Notes under the pieces: model-generated
The model's input: only the letters and a program-made list of their open reading frames with translations
Database searches by the model: none
Told to the model about the DNA's origin: nothing
Position numbers and translations under genes: made by a program
NCBI GenBank assembly: GCA_002394685.1
Contig: DGUP01000059.1
Location: forward strand, 44,968-108,967
DNA from: Treponema sp. UBA4307
GTDB taxonomy: Bacteria > Spirochaetota > Spirochaetia > Treponematales > Treponemataceae
Direction of reading: 5' to 3'
Length of the DNA stretch: 64,000 bases
In this document: positions 10,189 to 19,336 of the stretch, one piece after another
Position numbering within the stretch: position 1 is the stretch's first letter
Layout: every line of letters begins with the position of its first letter

Positions 10189-12114
10189 TTGAATTTACTT
10201 TCTATAAATAACCTTGCAAAAATCGGAAGGGAAAAACCTCTTTTTACAGGTGTAACTTTTGGTCTGGACGAAGGAGACAAGGCTGCCCTCATTGGCCGCA
10301 ACGGAACAGGTAAGTCTACACTTTTGAACACTATTGCAGGAGTCCTTACTCCAGATGAAGGTACAGTTGTAATCAATAAAGAAGCAGGCCTTTCATTTTT
10401 ACCTCAGACTCCACTCTTTAATCCGGAAGATACTATTAAGGAACATATATTCAAATCCCACTCCCCAAAGCTTGAAATAATCCGCCAGTATGAAGAAGCC
10501 CTGGAACTGCTGGAAAAAGATGCCTCTGATTTAAACCAGAAAAAACTTAACGACATTCAGCAGAAGATGGATCAGGGGGATTTGTGGAATTATGAAAACC
10601 AGGTAAGTTCAATTCTTTCAGTTCTAGGTATTCATAATTTGAACAGAAAGATGAAGGAGCTTTCCGGGGGAATGGTAAAAAAAGTTGCCCTTTCCCAGGT
10701 TCTGGTGGAAGATACAAAACTTCTGCTTCTGGACGAACCGACCAACCATCTTGATGTAGAAACAATCACCTGGCTGCAGGAATACCTGGCAAACACAAAA
10801 CGTTCAGTTCTTATGGTAACCCACGACCGTTATTTTCTTGATGCAGTCTGCAATCACATTTATGAACTGGACCGGAACCGCATAAGACTTTATGTAGGAA
10901 ACTATTCCACTTATCTTGAAAAAAAAGAAACAGAAGCCCAGATTGAAGCAAACACAGAGCGCCGCATAGAAAGTGTTCTCCGTTTTGAAAGAGACTGGCT
11001 GCTCAGAGGTCCATGCGCCCGGGGTACAAAAGCAAAGGCCCGCATTCAGCACGACATGGCTCTTATCAACAGAGAAAAATTCCATGATCCAAAAGGATTT
11101 ACCTTTGAAGTTCAGGGCCGCCGACTGGGTGGAAAAATTCTGGAACTTCATCAGATTTCAAAAAATTTTCCCAAGGGATTTGATTCCAGTCTTTCAAAGG
11201 AGCCGGTTCCTGTTCTGAAAGATTTCAGCTACAGTTTTAACAAGGGTGAAAAAATCGGTATTTTTGGAAACAATGGTTCTGGCAAGTCTACCCTGCTGAA
11301 TATTATTTCTGAAGATTTGCAGGCCGACTCTGGAGAAATTGTAAAGGGAGTAAACACCCACCTTGCTTACTATCAGCAGAACCCTGTATTTAAAAATCTG
11401 GACATGACAGTTCTGGAATACGTAAAGGAAGCCGCAGAAGTTGTACACAGAAACGACGGCACAGATTTAAGCGCCTCTTTGTTTCTTGAACAGTTCGGTT
11501 TTGAAGGAAGAATTCAGCATTCTCCAGTAAGCACTTTAAGTGGCGGCGAAAAAAAGAAACTCTATCTGGTCCGCATGCTTTTAACAAATCCAAACTTCCT
11601 CCTTCTGGACGAACCGACAAATGATTTTGATATTTTTACAATGAATATTCTTGAACAGTTTCTTATGGAATACAAGGGCTGTCTTCTTATTGTCAGCCAC
11701 GACCGCTATTTTATGGACAAAGTCTGCGACACGCTTTTTATTCTTGAAGATGATGGTTCAGTTTCCGGCTATGTGGGCAAGTGCAGCGAATACATTCAGT
11801 ATAAAAAGCTTTTAGTTCAGCAGAAGGAAGAAGAGGAAAGACAGGCAAAGAAAGCACAGGCTGAAAAAGAAAAGGCCCAGGCTCAGCAAAAATCAGACGC
11901 TCCTGCCCAGAAGAAAAAACTCACTTTCAGGGAACAAAAGGAATTTGAAGAACTGGAAAAAAGAATTGCCAGTCTGGAAGAAAGACAAAAAATTCTTGAA
12001 GAAGAAATGAGCGGCAGCGACTTTGAAAAAACACAAGCCGCCGCCGCTGAATATAAAACTGTTTCTGAACAGCTGGAAAAAGATTACAGCCGCTGGGAAG
12101 AACTGGCCATTTAG
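10189..12114 (+). CDS. ABC-F family ATPase, Uup-like
   Basis: 641 residues with a TTG start: GGAG lies at 10179-10182, six bases upstream, and the first residues begin the first ABC domain at once. Two ATPase cassettes, no membrane segments. Walker A GRNGTGKST (from residue 36) and GNNGSGKST; signatures LSGGMVKK and LSGGEKKK; Walker B LLLLDEPTNHLD and FLLLDEPTNDFD. A linker between cassettes and a C-terminal Lys/Glu/Gln-rich coiled coil (about 540-635) match the Uup type of ABC-F proteins, which act on ribosomes or bind nucleic acid. The end lies one base from the end of the convergent DUF4230 gene. The exact ABC-F subgroup is uncertain. Confidence 0.9.
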   Translation: MNLLSINNLAKIGREKPLFTGVTFGLDEGDKAALIGRNGTGKSTLLNTIAGVLTPDEGTVVINKEAGLSFLPQTPLFNPEDTIKEHIFKSHSPKLEIIRQYEEALELLEKDASDLNQKKLNDIQQKMDQGDLWNYENQVSSILSVLGIHNLNRKMKELSGGMVKKVALSQVLVEDTKLLLLDEPTNHLDVETITWLQEYLANTKRSVLMVTHDRYFLDAVCNHIYELDRNRIRLYVGNYSTYLEKKETEAQIEANTERRIESVLRFERDWLLRGPCARGTKAKARIQHDMALINREKFHDPKGFTFEVQGRRLGGKILELHQISKNFPKGFDSSLSKEPVPVLKDFSYSFNKGEKIGIFGNNGSGKSTLLNIISEDLQADSGEIVKGVNTHLAYYQQNPVFKNLDMTVLEYVKEAAEVVHRNDGTDLSASLFLEQFGFEGRIQHSPVSTLSGGEKKKLYLVRMLLTNPNFLLLDEPTNDFDIFTMNILEQFLMEYKGCLLIVSHDRYFMDKVCDTLFILEDDGSVSGYVGKCSEYIQYKKLLVQQKEEEERQAKKAQAEKEKAQAQQKSDAPAQKKKLTFREQKEFEELEKRIASLEERQKILEEEMSGSDFEKTQAAAAEYKTVSEQLEKDYSRWEELAI

Positions 12115-12115
12115 C

Positions 12116-13159
12116 CTAATCTTCCAGGGCACCGGTCTGGGCATTAACCCATTTAAATTCAATATTCTCAATTCCAAAGGAAGCAGCTATTCCTGTAACA
12201 ACAGACTTTAACTGTTCGTCTGCATCATCCAGGGACCCCATTTCCTTAAACTCTTCAACCTTGTTAGCCATTTCTTTCTGAATGCCGTCAAACACATCCT
12301 GGGTCTTTACGCGGATCCATGAGAAGCCGCCGCCTTTTCCCTGAACAGACTGCTCAAGAATTGTATTATCAAGAACTTCTGTATGAGGCATGGCAATTGT
12401 TACAGATGTGCCATCAGGATTTACTTCCACCTGAAGGGAAGACAGATCCTTTATACCAACTCTGATTACTCCCTTAATTCTAACAAGTTCATAAACATCA
12501 AAAAGTGATGTGCTCTTTTTGTCAGGAGAATTCATTCCTCCACCAAGGCTTACACTGAGCAGGGTTTCATAATGATTTTTGATTACTGTAAGTTCAGCAA
12601 CTTTTTCAATCTGATTGTAGAGGGTTGTGGAGTTTACAGTAACTTCCCTTACAAAGAAAGTCTTGTATACAAAAAGTCCTCCGAAAACCAGGGCAATAAG
12701 CAGCAGGAGGATTATAACCAGTTTAATGAATAAACCGCTTGAACGGCGGCGGCGGCCTGCTCTTTTTCTTGAAGCAGGTCTCCTTTCTTCGTATTCGTAT
12801 TCATAATCATCATAATCATCATATCTGTCGTCATGGTTTCTGGAATAAGCTTGTCTTCCAGGGCGACGTTCCCTTCTTTCATCAGGATAATCCTCATATC
12901 TCCGTGGTCTTCTGTATTCAGAATAGTCGTCGTATTCCTCAGGCCCTCTTTTTTCCTGGAAATCATCGTATTCCCGGGGTCTGTGATTTTCAGGAGGATT
13001 TTCGTACCTGCCTGCATCTCTTTCAGCAGAGGATTCTGAATTTGTATTTGCTGATGAAGCGGCCCTCTGATATTCCATCGACCGCTCCAGAAGTCCCTTC
13101 CCTCCCTCTTTTCCAGGCACTTCATTATTTACAGGGGGATTTTCTCTATTTTCTTCCAT
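12116..13159 (-). CDS. DUF4230-type membrane protein with Arg/Asp/Tyr-rich cytoplasmic tail
   Basis: 347 residues. The first ~130 are low complexity, with repeated RR, YDDY and EYEE blocks and no predicted fold. One membrane helix follows (about 145-168, KLVIILLLLIALVFGGLFVY). The remaining ~180 residues look like a DUF4230 domain (LYNQIEKVAELTVIKNHYE onwards), presumed extracytoplasmic. AGGAG lies ten bases before the ATG. The charged, tyrosine-rich tail resembles tails of spirochaetal and actinobacterial envelope proteins and may be disordered. Function of DUF4230 proteins is not established. Convergent with ABC-F, one base between stops. Confidence 0.75.
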   Translation of the reverse strand: MEENRENPPVNNEVPGKEGGKGLLERSMEYQRAASSANTNSESSAERDAGRYENPPENHRPREYDDFQEKRGPEEYDDYSEYRRPRRYEDYPDERRERRPGRQAYSRNHDDRYDDYDDYEYEYEERRPASRKRAGRRRRSSGLFIKLVIILLLLIALVFGGLFVYKTFFVREVTVNSTTLYNQIEKVAELTVIKNHYETLLSVSLGGGMNSPDKKSTSLFDVYELVRIKGVIRVGIKDLSSLQVEVNPDGTSVTIAMPHTEVLDNTILEQSVQGKGGGFSWIRVKTQDVFDGIQKEMANKVEEFKEMGSLDDADEQLKSVVTGIAASFGIENIEFKWVNAQTGALED

Positions 13160-13206
13160 ATAATACTTCTCCTTTGATTTATTAAAATCCAGGGATATTT
13201 CTAATA

Positions 13207-13433
13207 GCCCGAATGTCGAGTTTTAAAAACTTAATATTTTACAAAAAACGACGCGAAGGAGTGAAACGGCTTGCGAAATCACTCATTTTGTGCTGCCGCG
13301 CAAGCGGCAACCGTTTATAATTACAAGCACAAAATGCGTGAAGCAGGCGAGCCTGCGTTTTCGACAAGACGTTTCACGACTAGGAGTCGTTTTTTTGATA
13401 AATACAATTTTTTTCAAAACTCGACATTCGGGC
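13207..13433. mobile_element. MITE-like folded element flanked by TA
   Basis: A 227-bp non-coding block bounded by perfect inverted repeats: left arm GCCCGAATGTCGAGTTTT at 13207-13224, exact reverse complement at 13416-13433, each flanked by TA, as in elements moved by IS630/Tc1-mariner transposases. Nested inside are further inverted repeats: 13243-13252 with 13386-13395; 13261-13268 with 13370-13377; 13284-13294 with 13326-13336; and three local hairpins at 13295-13308 (GCAA loop), 13343-13356 and 13377-13389. The whole could fold into a branched structure as DNA or RNA. No open frame inside. It lies between divergent genes, about 115 bases upstream of the hflK promoter. The transposon reading is inference. 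Confidence 0.6.
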
Positions 13434-13550
13434 TAATAAAATGAACATCCAGAACAAGTCATTTGCAAGGCTTTTTCCAGATCCACATAATAAACAATCT
13501 GATGCACCTTAATAGTACAGATTTTTATATTATAACACAAATATTTTAAC

Positions 13551-13579
13551 TTGTATTTTCCGCCTAAAGTAAATATCTT
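13551..13579 (+). promoter_or_regulatory. candidate sigma-70-type promoter for hflKC
   Basis: TTGTAT (13551-13556), 17-base spacer, TATCTT (13574-13579), about 40 bases upstream of the hflK start. A short palindrome ATCTTTTTAAGAT overlaps the -10 box. Confidence 0.45.
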
Positions 13580-13619
13580 TTTAAGATAGAAATAAAATCG
13601 TACATTTATGGAGGAAAAA

Positions 13620-14603
13620 ATGAGCGAAGAAAAGAAAAGTTTTTTCAAACGCATTTTTAGTCCCCGTGGAATATTAGCAATTGTATTCTGCGTACTTGCA
13701 CTGGCTGCAGTTTTTTCCAGCTGCTTTATTGTTGAATCTGATGAACAGGCCGTAGTTACCAGATTTGGGGCCTATCAGAAAAATGTAGGGCCTGGATTCC
13801 ATACAAAATTACCTTTTGGAATTGATAAGCGCTACATTGTTCCTGGAAACAAAGTTGTAATGACAGAACAGTTTGGTTTTAAAACCACTCAGGGAGCAAT
13901 TGACAGCCGCTACCAGAACGGCATTACAAGTGAATCAACAATGCTCACCGGTGATTTGAATATTGTTGATGTTGAATGGATTATTCAGTACAGAATTACA
14001 GATCCAAAAGAATGGCTCTTCAGCGTACAGGAAAGAACCAGCACTATCAGGGATTTAAGCCGTTCCGTTATAAATACCCTGGTTGGAGACAGAGCAATTC
14101 TGGACATCATGTCAAATGAACGTACAAATATTGAAAATCTTGCCATTGAGCAGATGAACAAATATTTCCACAACCTTCACCTGGGAATTGATGTTACAAC
14201 AGTTAAGCTGCAGAACATTGTTCCGCCTCATGGAGTTCAGGATGCATTTGAAGACGTTAACAAGGCTACTCAGGATATGAACCGCTTCATCAATGAAGGA
14301 AAGGAAAGCTACAATGCAGAAATTCCAAAAGCTCAGGGTGAAGCCGACAAGCAGATTCAGATTGCTGAAGGTTATGCAGCTGAACGGGTAAACAAGGCTC
14401 AGGGTGATGTAGCCCGCTTTAATTCAGTTTACGAAGAATATAGAAAGGCTCCACGGGTAACAAGAGAACGCCTCTACCTTGAAGCAATGGAAGAAATCTT
14501 CAGCAAGCAGAAAGAAAAGAATCCTGACGGAACAGAAAACAAGCCTTCTCTTATTGATGGTCAGCTGGACAATGTTCTTCCATTCAAGGACCTTACAAAC
14601 TAA
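13620..14603 (+). CDS. hflK: HflK, SPFH-domain membrane protease modulator
   Basis: 327 residues from ATG 13620, which has GGAGG five bases upstream; the ATG at 13608 lies inside that ribosome site and is unlikely. N-terminal membrane helix (about 15-38) with a periplasmic-side SPFH/Band-7 domain (ESDEQAVVTRFGAYQ, GPGFHTKLPFGID), then a long Ala/Glu/Lys coiled coil (EGYAAERVNKAQGD). In other bacteria HflK and HflC form a large cage around FtsH and modulate degradation of membrane proteins. Followed after 18 bases by hflC, with which it would assemble. The promoter candidate is at 13551. Confidence 0.92.
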   Translation: MSEEKKSFFKRIFSPRGILAIVFCVLALAAVFSSCFIVESDEQAVVTRFGAYQKNVGPGFHTKLPFGIDKRYIVPGNKVVMTEQFGFKTTQGAIDSRYQNGITSESTMLTGDLNIVDVEWIIQYRITDPKEWLFSVQERTSTIRDLSRSVINTLVGDRAILDIMSNERTNIENLAIEQMNKYFHNLHLGIDVTTVKLQNIVPPHGVQDAFEDVNKATQDMNRFINEGKESYNAEIPKAQGEADKQIQIAEGYAAERVNKAQGDVARFNSVYEEYRKAPRVTRERLYLEAMEEIFSKQKEKNPDGTENKPSLIDGQLDNVLPFKDLTN

Positions 14604-14621
14604 ATTAAGGAGTGAATCAGT

Positions 14622-15629
14622 ATGGCAAAATCAAAAAAAGCAAAACCTTATATCATAATGGGAATCGTTGCATTTGCAGTAATTCTTTTTCTTTCAACAG
14701 GCCCTCTCTACATTGTAGATGAAGGTAATCAGGTTGTTGTTACAAGACTGGGACGTATTGTATCTACACATACAGACGCCGGACTTTATGTAAAGATTCC
14801 TTTCCTGGATCAGGTAACAACTTATCCTTCTAAGATTCTCTCTCTGGATGGAGACCCGGCCCGCATTCCTACAAAAGAAAATCAGTACATCATTGTTGAT
14901 ACAACAAGCCGCTGGAGAATTACAGATCCAGCACTTTTCTACCAGTCAATCCGTACAATTGAATCAGCCTACATTAAGTTAGGTGATATTATTGATTCTT
15001 CAACCCGTACCGTTATTTCAAATAACCGTCTGGCAGAAATTGTCCGCAGCTCAAATATCATCAACGACAGACAAAATACAACAGAAGAACTTTCTGGAAT
15101 TGAAGAAGAAGACAGCGCTGAAATTGAAGCACTTATTAATGGAAACATTGATCTGGAAAGCGTTACAAAAGGCCGTTCCCTTCTTTGCGGAGAAATGCTT
15201 CGCCAGGCTCAGAAGGCCGTTGCTGAAGGAGAATTCGGCGTTGAACTTCTGGATATTGTACCACGTCAGGTTAAGTATTCTGATGAATTAACTGAATCTG
15301 TTTACAACAGAATGATTAAGGAAAGAAACCAGGTTGCCCAGGCCTACCGTTCACTTGGTGAAGGAAAAAAGGCTGAATGGCAGGGTAAACTGCAGAAAGA
15401 AAAGGCAACAATTCAGTCAGAAGCTTACAAAAAAGCAGAGGAAATCAAGGGTGCTGCTGATGCTCAGGCAACTGCAATTTACGCAGAAGCCTACTCAAAG
15501 GATCCTGACTTCTTTGCTTTCTGGAAGTCCCTTGAATCTTACAAATCTACAATGGGCAACTTTGACACAACCTATTCAACTAATTTAGATTATTTCAAAT
15601 ATCTTTACGGTTCTGACGGTAAGCGCTAG
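14622..15629 (+). CDS. hflC: HflC, SPFH-domain membrane protease modulator
   Basis: 335 residues; an AAGGAG ribosome site precedes the ATG. One N-terminal membrane helix (about 10-30), then an SPFH domain (DEGNQVVVTRLGRI, GLYVKIPFLDQV) with the HflC-typical SSTRTVISNNRLAEIV segment, and a C-terminal helical part (GEGKKAEWQGKLQKEKA, AYSKDPDFFAFWKSLESY) characteristic of HflC. It contains an insertion of about 25 acidic residues around 150-175 (GIEEEDSAEIEALING). Partner of HflK in the HflKC-FtsH complex at the inner membrane. A kinase-like membrane protein follows in the same direction after 30 bases. Confidence 0.92.
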   Translation: MAKSKKAKPYIIMGIVAFAVILFLSTGPLYIVDEGNQVVVTRLGRIVSTHTDAGLYVKIPFLDQVTTYPSKILSLDGDPARIPTKENQYIIVDTTSRWRITDPALFYQSIRTIESAYIKLGDIIDSSTRTVISNNRLAEIVRSSNIINDRQNTTEELSGIEEEDSAEIEALINGNIDLESVTKGRSLLCGEMLRQAQKAVAEGEFGVELLDIVPRQVKYSDELTESVYNRMIKERNQVAQAYRSLGEGKKAEWQGKLQKEKATIQSEAYKKAEEIKGAADAQATAIYAEAYSKDPDFFAFWKSLESYKSTMGNFDTTYSTNLDYFKYLYGSDGKR

Positions 15630-15659
15630 TTCTGTTAAGATTAATATAAGGTGATGAAA

Positions 15660-17507
15660 ATGAAAAAACTTGTGTTCCAGCAGAATGGAAAAATCTATCT
15701 GGATTCAGGAATGAATGAAACATTCTTTGCAAAATCCCGCATGGCAGAAAGACTTGAGGAGAAAGGTTTCCTTGCTGAAAAAATATCAGGCAGCTGGAAA
15801 TTTACTCCCTGGAATTTTACTGGAACACAGTTGACTTCAGATGTGCTTCCTCTTGATCAGGAAATGCCTGCTGCAAAAAGGGCCGCACTGGATACTGTGC
15901 TTTTTGAAGGAGAGGCCTTTTCCGGCTGTACCCTGAAAGATTATCTGGATGCAGATGAAGGGGCCTTAAAATCCGAACAGAAAACCCTTCCAGTTTACGC
16001 CTGTGCAAAAGCAGTCACTGTTCTTGAAGAAGCAGTAGAACAAAACGTAAAACTTTATCAGACTGGAGCCGCAGGAATTTTTCTCAGTGAAGATTTTACA
16101 AAAGTGATTTTCCTGCCTCCTGCCCTCTTTGACCAGAGCGCTTCCATTTCAGGTCAGGAAGAATATGCAAAAAATCAGGGCTTTTTCATCAACCAGAATC
16201 TGAATGGACCAGCAGGCCTGAATTTTCTTCAGTCTGTAATCACATACAGAATTCTTACAGGCCGCTATCCTTTCTCAGAAATAAATCCTTTTAACCGGCA
16301 TGAAGATTATCTGGACCACAATTTTATTCCACTTAAAAACAGCATCTGGGGTCTGGATAAAGACCTGTCAGCTTTTGTTGATAATGCCCTGATGCGTAGA
16401 CAAAAAAATAATTCTGTTAACGGAAAATCTTCAAAGGGTGCAAAAAGATCCATTCAGGAAACCTTTGCAGCCCAGATTCGTGAAGACAATAAGGCTGGTA
16501 AAAGTTCCGAAGAAATCAAGGATTTAACTTCCTTTGTACTTAAATTTCCTCTTGAAGCTTTCTACAGGGAACTGGGACTTACAAGCGAAGGAAATCTTCA
16601 GCCAGGAGATAATCTTGCACCGGTTACCAGAAAAGCTCAGATCAGTCAGATTCAGTTTGAAGAAAAAGCTCAGAAGGAATACAAAAGTTTTAATGCAAGG
16701 TTAAGAAACAAAAGATTCTTCCGCAAACATAAAACCGTGTTTTCAATTCTTTTTATTGCCCTGACAGTAATTACAGCTTTCTCCCTTTCAATGCACGCTT
16801 CAAATATGAAAAAGCCTACAACAATGGGGCTCACCTCTATTGAAACCATTGAAATGTTCCTGGGAGGTTACAACCGGCTGGATGTTGTGGCAGTGCAAAG
16901 TTCTTCAAAATGCCACGACGCCCGCATGCTGGAAGACACAATCTCCAGTTTCTATGTTGCTTCAAAACAAAGATCCATCTATAGTCCTCAGGATACAACC
17001 GTTACTCCGGCCGAGTGGATTCTCTATAACAGAAATCTTGCATACAGCATGAACGGTCTGACCCAGCTCTACATTGATAATATTAAGGGAAGATTGTACT
17101 TTGAAGGTCCTGCAAGAAATACCCGTCCCCAGCCTCTTACAGTAGAAGACGGAACCCTGCTGCAGAAAGGTGAAGAAAGGGAACACATTGTTCAGTACTA
17201 CGTGCTCTTTAACGATGGACCGGAAACTTTACACATTGGAAAACACAGGGATAACATTAAGCTGACCTATGACGGAAAAAAATGGATTGTTACCCAGTTC
17301 CAGACCAATGTTGAACTTGAAGAAATCAATTTAAATGAATTCAAGGAAGACTATGCTGCTGCACTGGAAAAGTGCCAGGGAGATTTTCTCCAGACAGTCC
17401 AGCTTCTTGCAGAAAAATATCCTTTTGTAAATTCAAAAAGCGAAATTCTGGAAGCCCAAAACTATGTTAAGGCAAATACCTACTTTCTGAAGGAAGAAGA
17501 GCAGTAA
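15660..17507 (+). CDS. kinase-like membrane protein of unknown function
   Basis: 615 residues from ATG 15660, preceded by AAGGTG with a six-base spacer. Residues about 1-300 are cytoplasmic and, around 180-260, resemble the C-lobe of protein kinases (SVITYRILTGRYPFSEIN, then helices up to DNALMRR), but no glycine loop, VAIK lysine, HRD or DFG motif is seen, so a pseudokinase is the best description. One membrane helix (about 363-382) follows and ~230 residues lie outside (SNTF2-like or unknown fold). It continues the hflKC transcription unit, suggesting a role in membrane protein quality control. The kinase likeness is weak and rests on a short segment. Confidence 0.7.
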   Translation: MKKLVFQQNGKIYLDSGMNETFFAKSRMAERLEEKGFLAEKISGSWKFTPWNFTGTQLTSDVLPLDQEMPAAKRAALDTVLFEGEAFSGCTLKDYLDADEGALKSEQKTLPVYACAKAVTVLEEAVEQNVKLYQTGAAGIFLSEDFTKVIFLPPALFDQSASISGQEEYAKNQGFFINQNLNGPAGLNFLQSVITYRILTGRYPFSEINPFNRHEDYLDHNFIPLKNSIWGLDKDLSAFVDNALMRRQKNNSVNGKSSKGAKRSIQETFAAQIREDNKAGKSSEEIKDLTSFVLKFPLEAFYRELGLTSEGNLQPGDNLAPVTRKAQISQIQFEEKAQKEYKSFNARLRNKRFFRKHKTVFSILFIALTVITAFSLSMHASNMKKPTTMGLTSIETIEMFLGGYNRLDVVAVQSSSKCHDARMLEDTISSFYVASKQRSIYSPQDTTVTPAEWILYNRNLAYSMNGLTQLYIDNIKGRLYFEGPARNTRPQPLTVEDGTLLQKGEEREHIVQYYVLFNDGPETLHIGKHRDNIKLTYDGKKWIVTQFQTNVELEEINLNEFKEDYAAALEKCQGDFLQTVQLLAEKYPFVNSKSEILEAQNYVKANTYFLKEEEQ

Positions 17508-17524
17508 AAAAAATCAGAAATTCT

Positions 17525-17585
17525 GTCAAATTGACATTTTTTTCACTTTTGTCAAATTGACTATAGATATTATTAACGTTATACT
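17525..17585 (+). promoter_or_regulatory. promoter with two identical palindromic operator candidates
   Basis: GTCAAATTGAC occurs at 17525-17535 and again at 17551-17561, exact copies, centres 26 bases apart. The second copy supplies the -35 hexamer TTGACT (17557-17562); after 17 bases comes TATACT (17580-17585). A dimeric repressor binding both sites would block the promoter of the carboxyltransferase gene. Regulator not identified in the window. Confidence 0.65.
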
Positions 17586-17637
17586 TCACCATATAGCTGA
17601 ATCCTTATCAGCTAATGAATTACAAAACGAGGTCTCT

Positions 17638-19137
17638 ATGGCAAACGTTACATACAATATTGAAAAGCAGCACGCTAAAGGTAAGCTGCACGCAATTGAA
17701 CGCATCAATGCACTTTGCGATAAAAATACTTTCTATGAAATCTATTCAGCTGCACGCCACAACTGTACAAGTTTCGGAATGGAAAAAAAGGATATTCCTT
17801 ATGACGGCGTAATCACAGGTTTTGGTAAAATCAACGGCAAAAAGGTTGCTGTATATGCCCAGGACTTTACAGTTCAGGGAGGTTCACTGGGTAAGGTTCA
17901 CGGTCAGAAAATTGCTGAATTAATTAAGATGGCAATTGAAGCCAGATGTCCTGTAATTGGAGTAAATGATTCAGGTGGAGCCCGCATTCAGGAAGGTGTA
18001 GATGCCCTCTGCGGATATGGAGATCTTTTCTACCAGAACGTACGTGCTTCAGGAACAGTACCACAGATTTCAATCATCGCAGGTCCATGTGCAGGTGGTG
18101 CAGTATATTCTCCAGGAATCACAGACTTTATCTTTGCAGTTGATAAAATCTCTCAGATGTTTATTACTGGTCCAAAAGTTGTAAAGGCTGTAATGTTCCA
18201 GGATATTTCCGCAGAAGATTTAGGCGGCGCTTCAATCCACTCTTCAAAGAGCGGTGTTGCCCACTTCAGATGTGAAAGCGAAAACGAATGCTACGAACAG
18301 GTTAGAAAACTTCTGGATTACATTCCTCACTACTATGGAGAAGAACTTCTTGCTAATCCAAAGTTCAAGTTTGACCAGCACAAAGCTGAAAAGAAAATCG
18401 GTACAATTCTGCCGGAACGTTCTGCCCAGCCATATAATATGAAGGATGTTATTGACTGCGTTGTTGATGAAGACAGTTTCTTTGAAGTAATGAAGGAATT
18501 TGCTCCAAATGCAGTTGTTGGTTTTGCAAAAATTGAAGGAAGAAGCGTTGGTATTGTAGGAAACAATCCTGCAGGTATCGGCGGTGTTCTTGACTGCGAT
18601 TCTTCAGATAAGATTGCACGTTTTGTCCGCTACTGCGATTCTTTCAATGTACCTTTAGTAAACTTTGTTGATGTTCCAGGATTTATTCCAGGCCCTAACG
18701 AAGAACAGAAAGGTATTATCCGTCACGGAGCAAAAATCATCTATGCTTACAGTGAAGCAACAGTACCAAAGGTTACAGTCATTACACGTAAGGCTTATGG
18801 TGGCGCATACATTGCAATGTGTTCAAAGCATCTTGGTGCTGATTTTGTTTACGCATGGCCAAAGGCTGAAATTGCAGTTATGGGTGCAGAAGGTGCTCTG
18901 GAAATTCTCTATGCTAAGGAAATGAAGGATCCTGCACAGGCTCAGCTGGTTGCACAGAAGAGTCAGGAATACAGGGAAACAATTATGACTCCTACAATTG
19001 CAGCACAGCGTGACTACATCAGCGAAATCATTCAACCGGAAGAAACAAGAGAAAGAGTTGCACGCAGCCTGGAATTCCTTGCTGAAAAGAAACAGAACAC
19101 TGCTCCTGCTAAGAAGCACGGAAATATTCCACTGTAA
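17638..19137 (+). CDS. carboxyltransferase beta subunit of a biotin-dependent acyl-CoA carboxylase or decarboxylase
   Basis: 499 residues from ATG 17638 (GAGG five bases upstream). A TTG at 17557 would give a longer frame but lies in the -35 box. Two crotonase-like halves typical of the MmdA/PccB/AccD5 group: N-terminal half with GVITGFGKINGKKV, VNDSGGARIQEGVDAL and AGPCAGGAVYSPG; C-terminal half with VGIVGNNPAGIGG, VDVPGFIPG and ITRKAYGGAYIAMCSKHLGAD. It transfers carboxyl between biotin and propionyl-, methylmalonyl- or acetyl-CoA. In fermenters this would fit the propionate/succinate route. No biotin-carrier or membrane subunit lies beside it, so substrate and direction are open. Monocistronic, ended by the terminator at 19197. 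Confidence 0.88.
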   Translation: MANVTYNIEKQHAKGKLHAIERINALCDKNTFYEIYSAARHNCTSFGMEKKDIPYDGVITGFGKINGKKVAVYAQDFTVQGGSLGKVHGQKIAELIKMAIEARCPVIGVNDSGGARIQEGVDALCGYGDLFYQNVRASGTVPQISIIAGPCAGGAVYSPGITDFIFAVDKISQMFITGPKVVKAVMFQDISAEDLGGASIHSSKSGVAHFRCESENECYEQVRKLLDYIPHYYGEELLANPKFKFDQHKAEKKIGTILPERSAQPYNMKDVIDCVVDEDSFFEVMKEFAPNAVVGFAKIEGRSVGIVGNNPAGIGGVLDCDSSDKIARFVRYCDSFNVPLVNFVDVPGFIPGPNEEQKGIIRHGAKIIYAYSEATVPKVTVITRKAYGGAYIAMCSKHLGADFVYAWPKAEIAVMGAEGALEILYAKEMKDPAQAQLVAQKSQEYRETIMTPTIAAQRDYISEIIQPEETRERVARSLEFLAEKKQNTAPAKKHGNIPL

Positions 19138-19196
19138 TACAGAAAGCTCAGTACATTTGTATAGAACTTTATAAATATTTTTTATATAAACAGACC

Positions 19197-19241
19197 GGCC
19201 GGAAACTGAAGTGTACTTCAAAATCCTGCCGGCCTTTTTTT
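19197..19241 (+). terminator. intrinsic terminator of the carboxyltransferase gene
   Basis: GGCCGG (19197-19202) pairs with CCGGCC (19229-19234), enclosing a second small hairpin TGAAGT-gt-ACTTCA, and is followed by seven T. It lies about 60 bases beyond the stop codon. Confidence 0.85.
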
Positions 19242-19336
19242 GCCCCCCATGTAAATAATAAAAAAGAAATATCTTTGTAAACTGAACTGTTTCCAGCTCC
19301 CTAAATATAATTTTTTTAAATTTAAGTGCTTTTTAG

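Noticed and set aside
12116..13159. plus-strand open frames within 12739-13185 and 12023-12211
   Set aside because: They mirror the minus-strand DUF4230 gene, lack ribosome sites and have shadow-like composition.
13207..13433. rho-independent terminator pair for the divergent genes
   Set aside because: The region is between divergent gene starts, where terminators are not needed, and the structure is far larger than a terminator.
17557..17637. TTG start for the carboxyltransferase 27 codons upstream
   Set aside because: It would lie inside the -35 box of the promoter, and the ATG at 17638 has a ribosome site and matches the family start.
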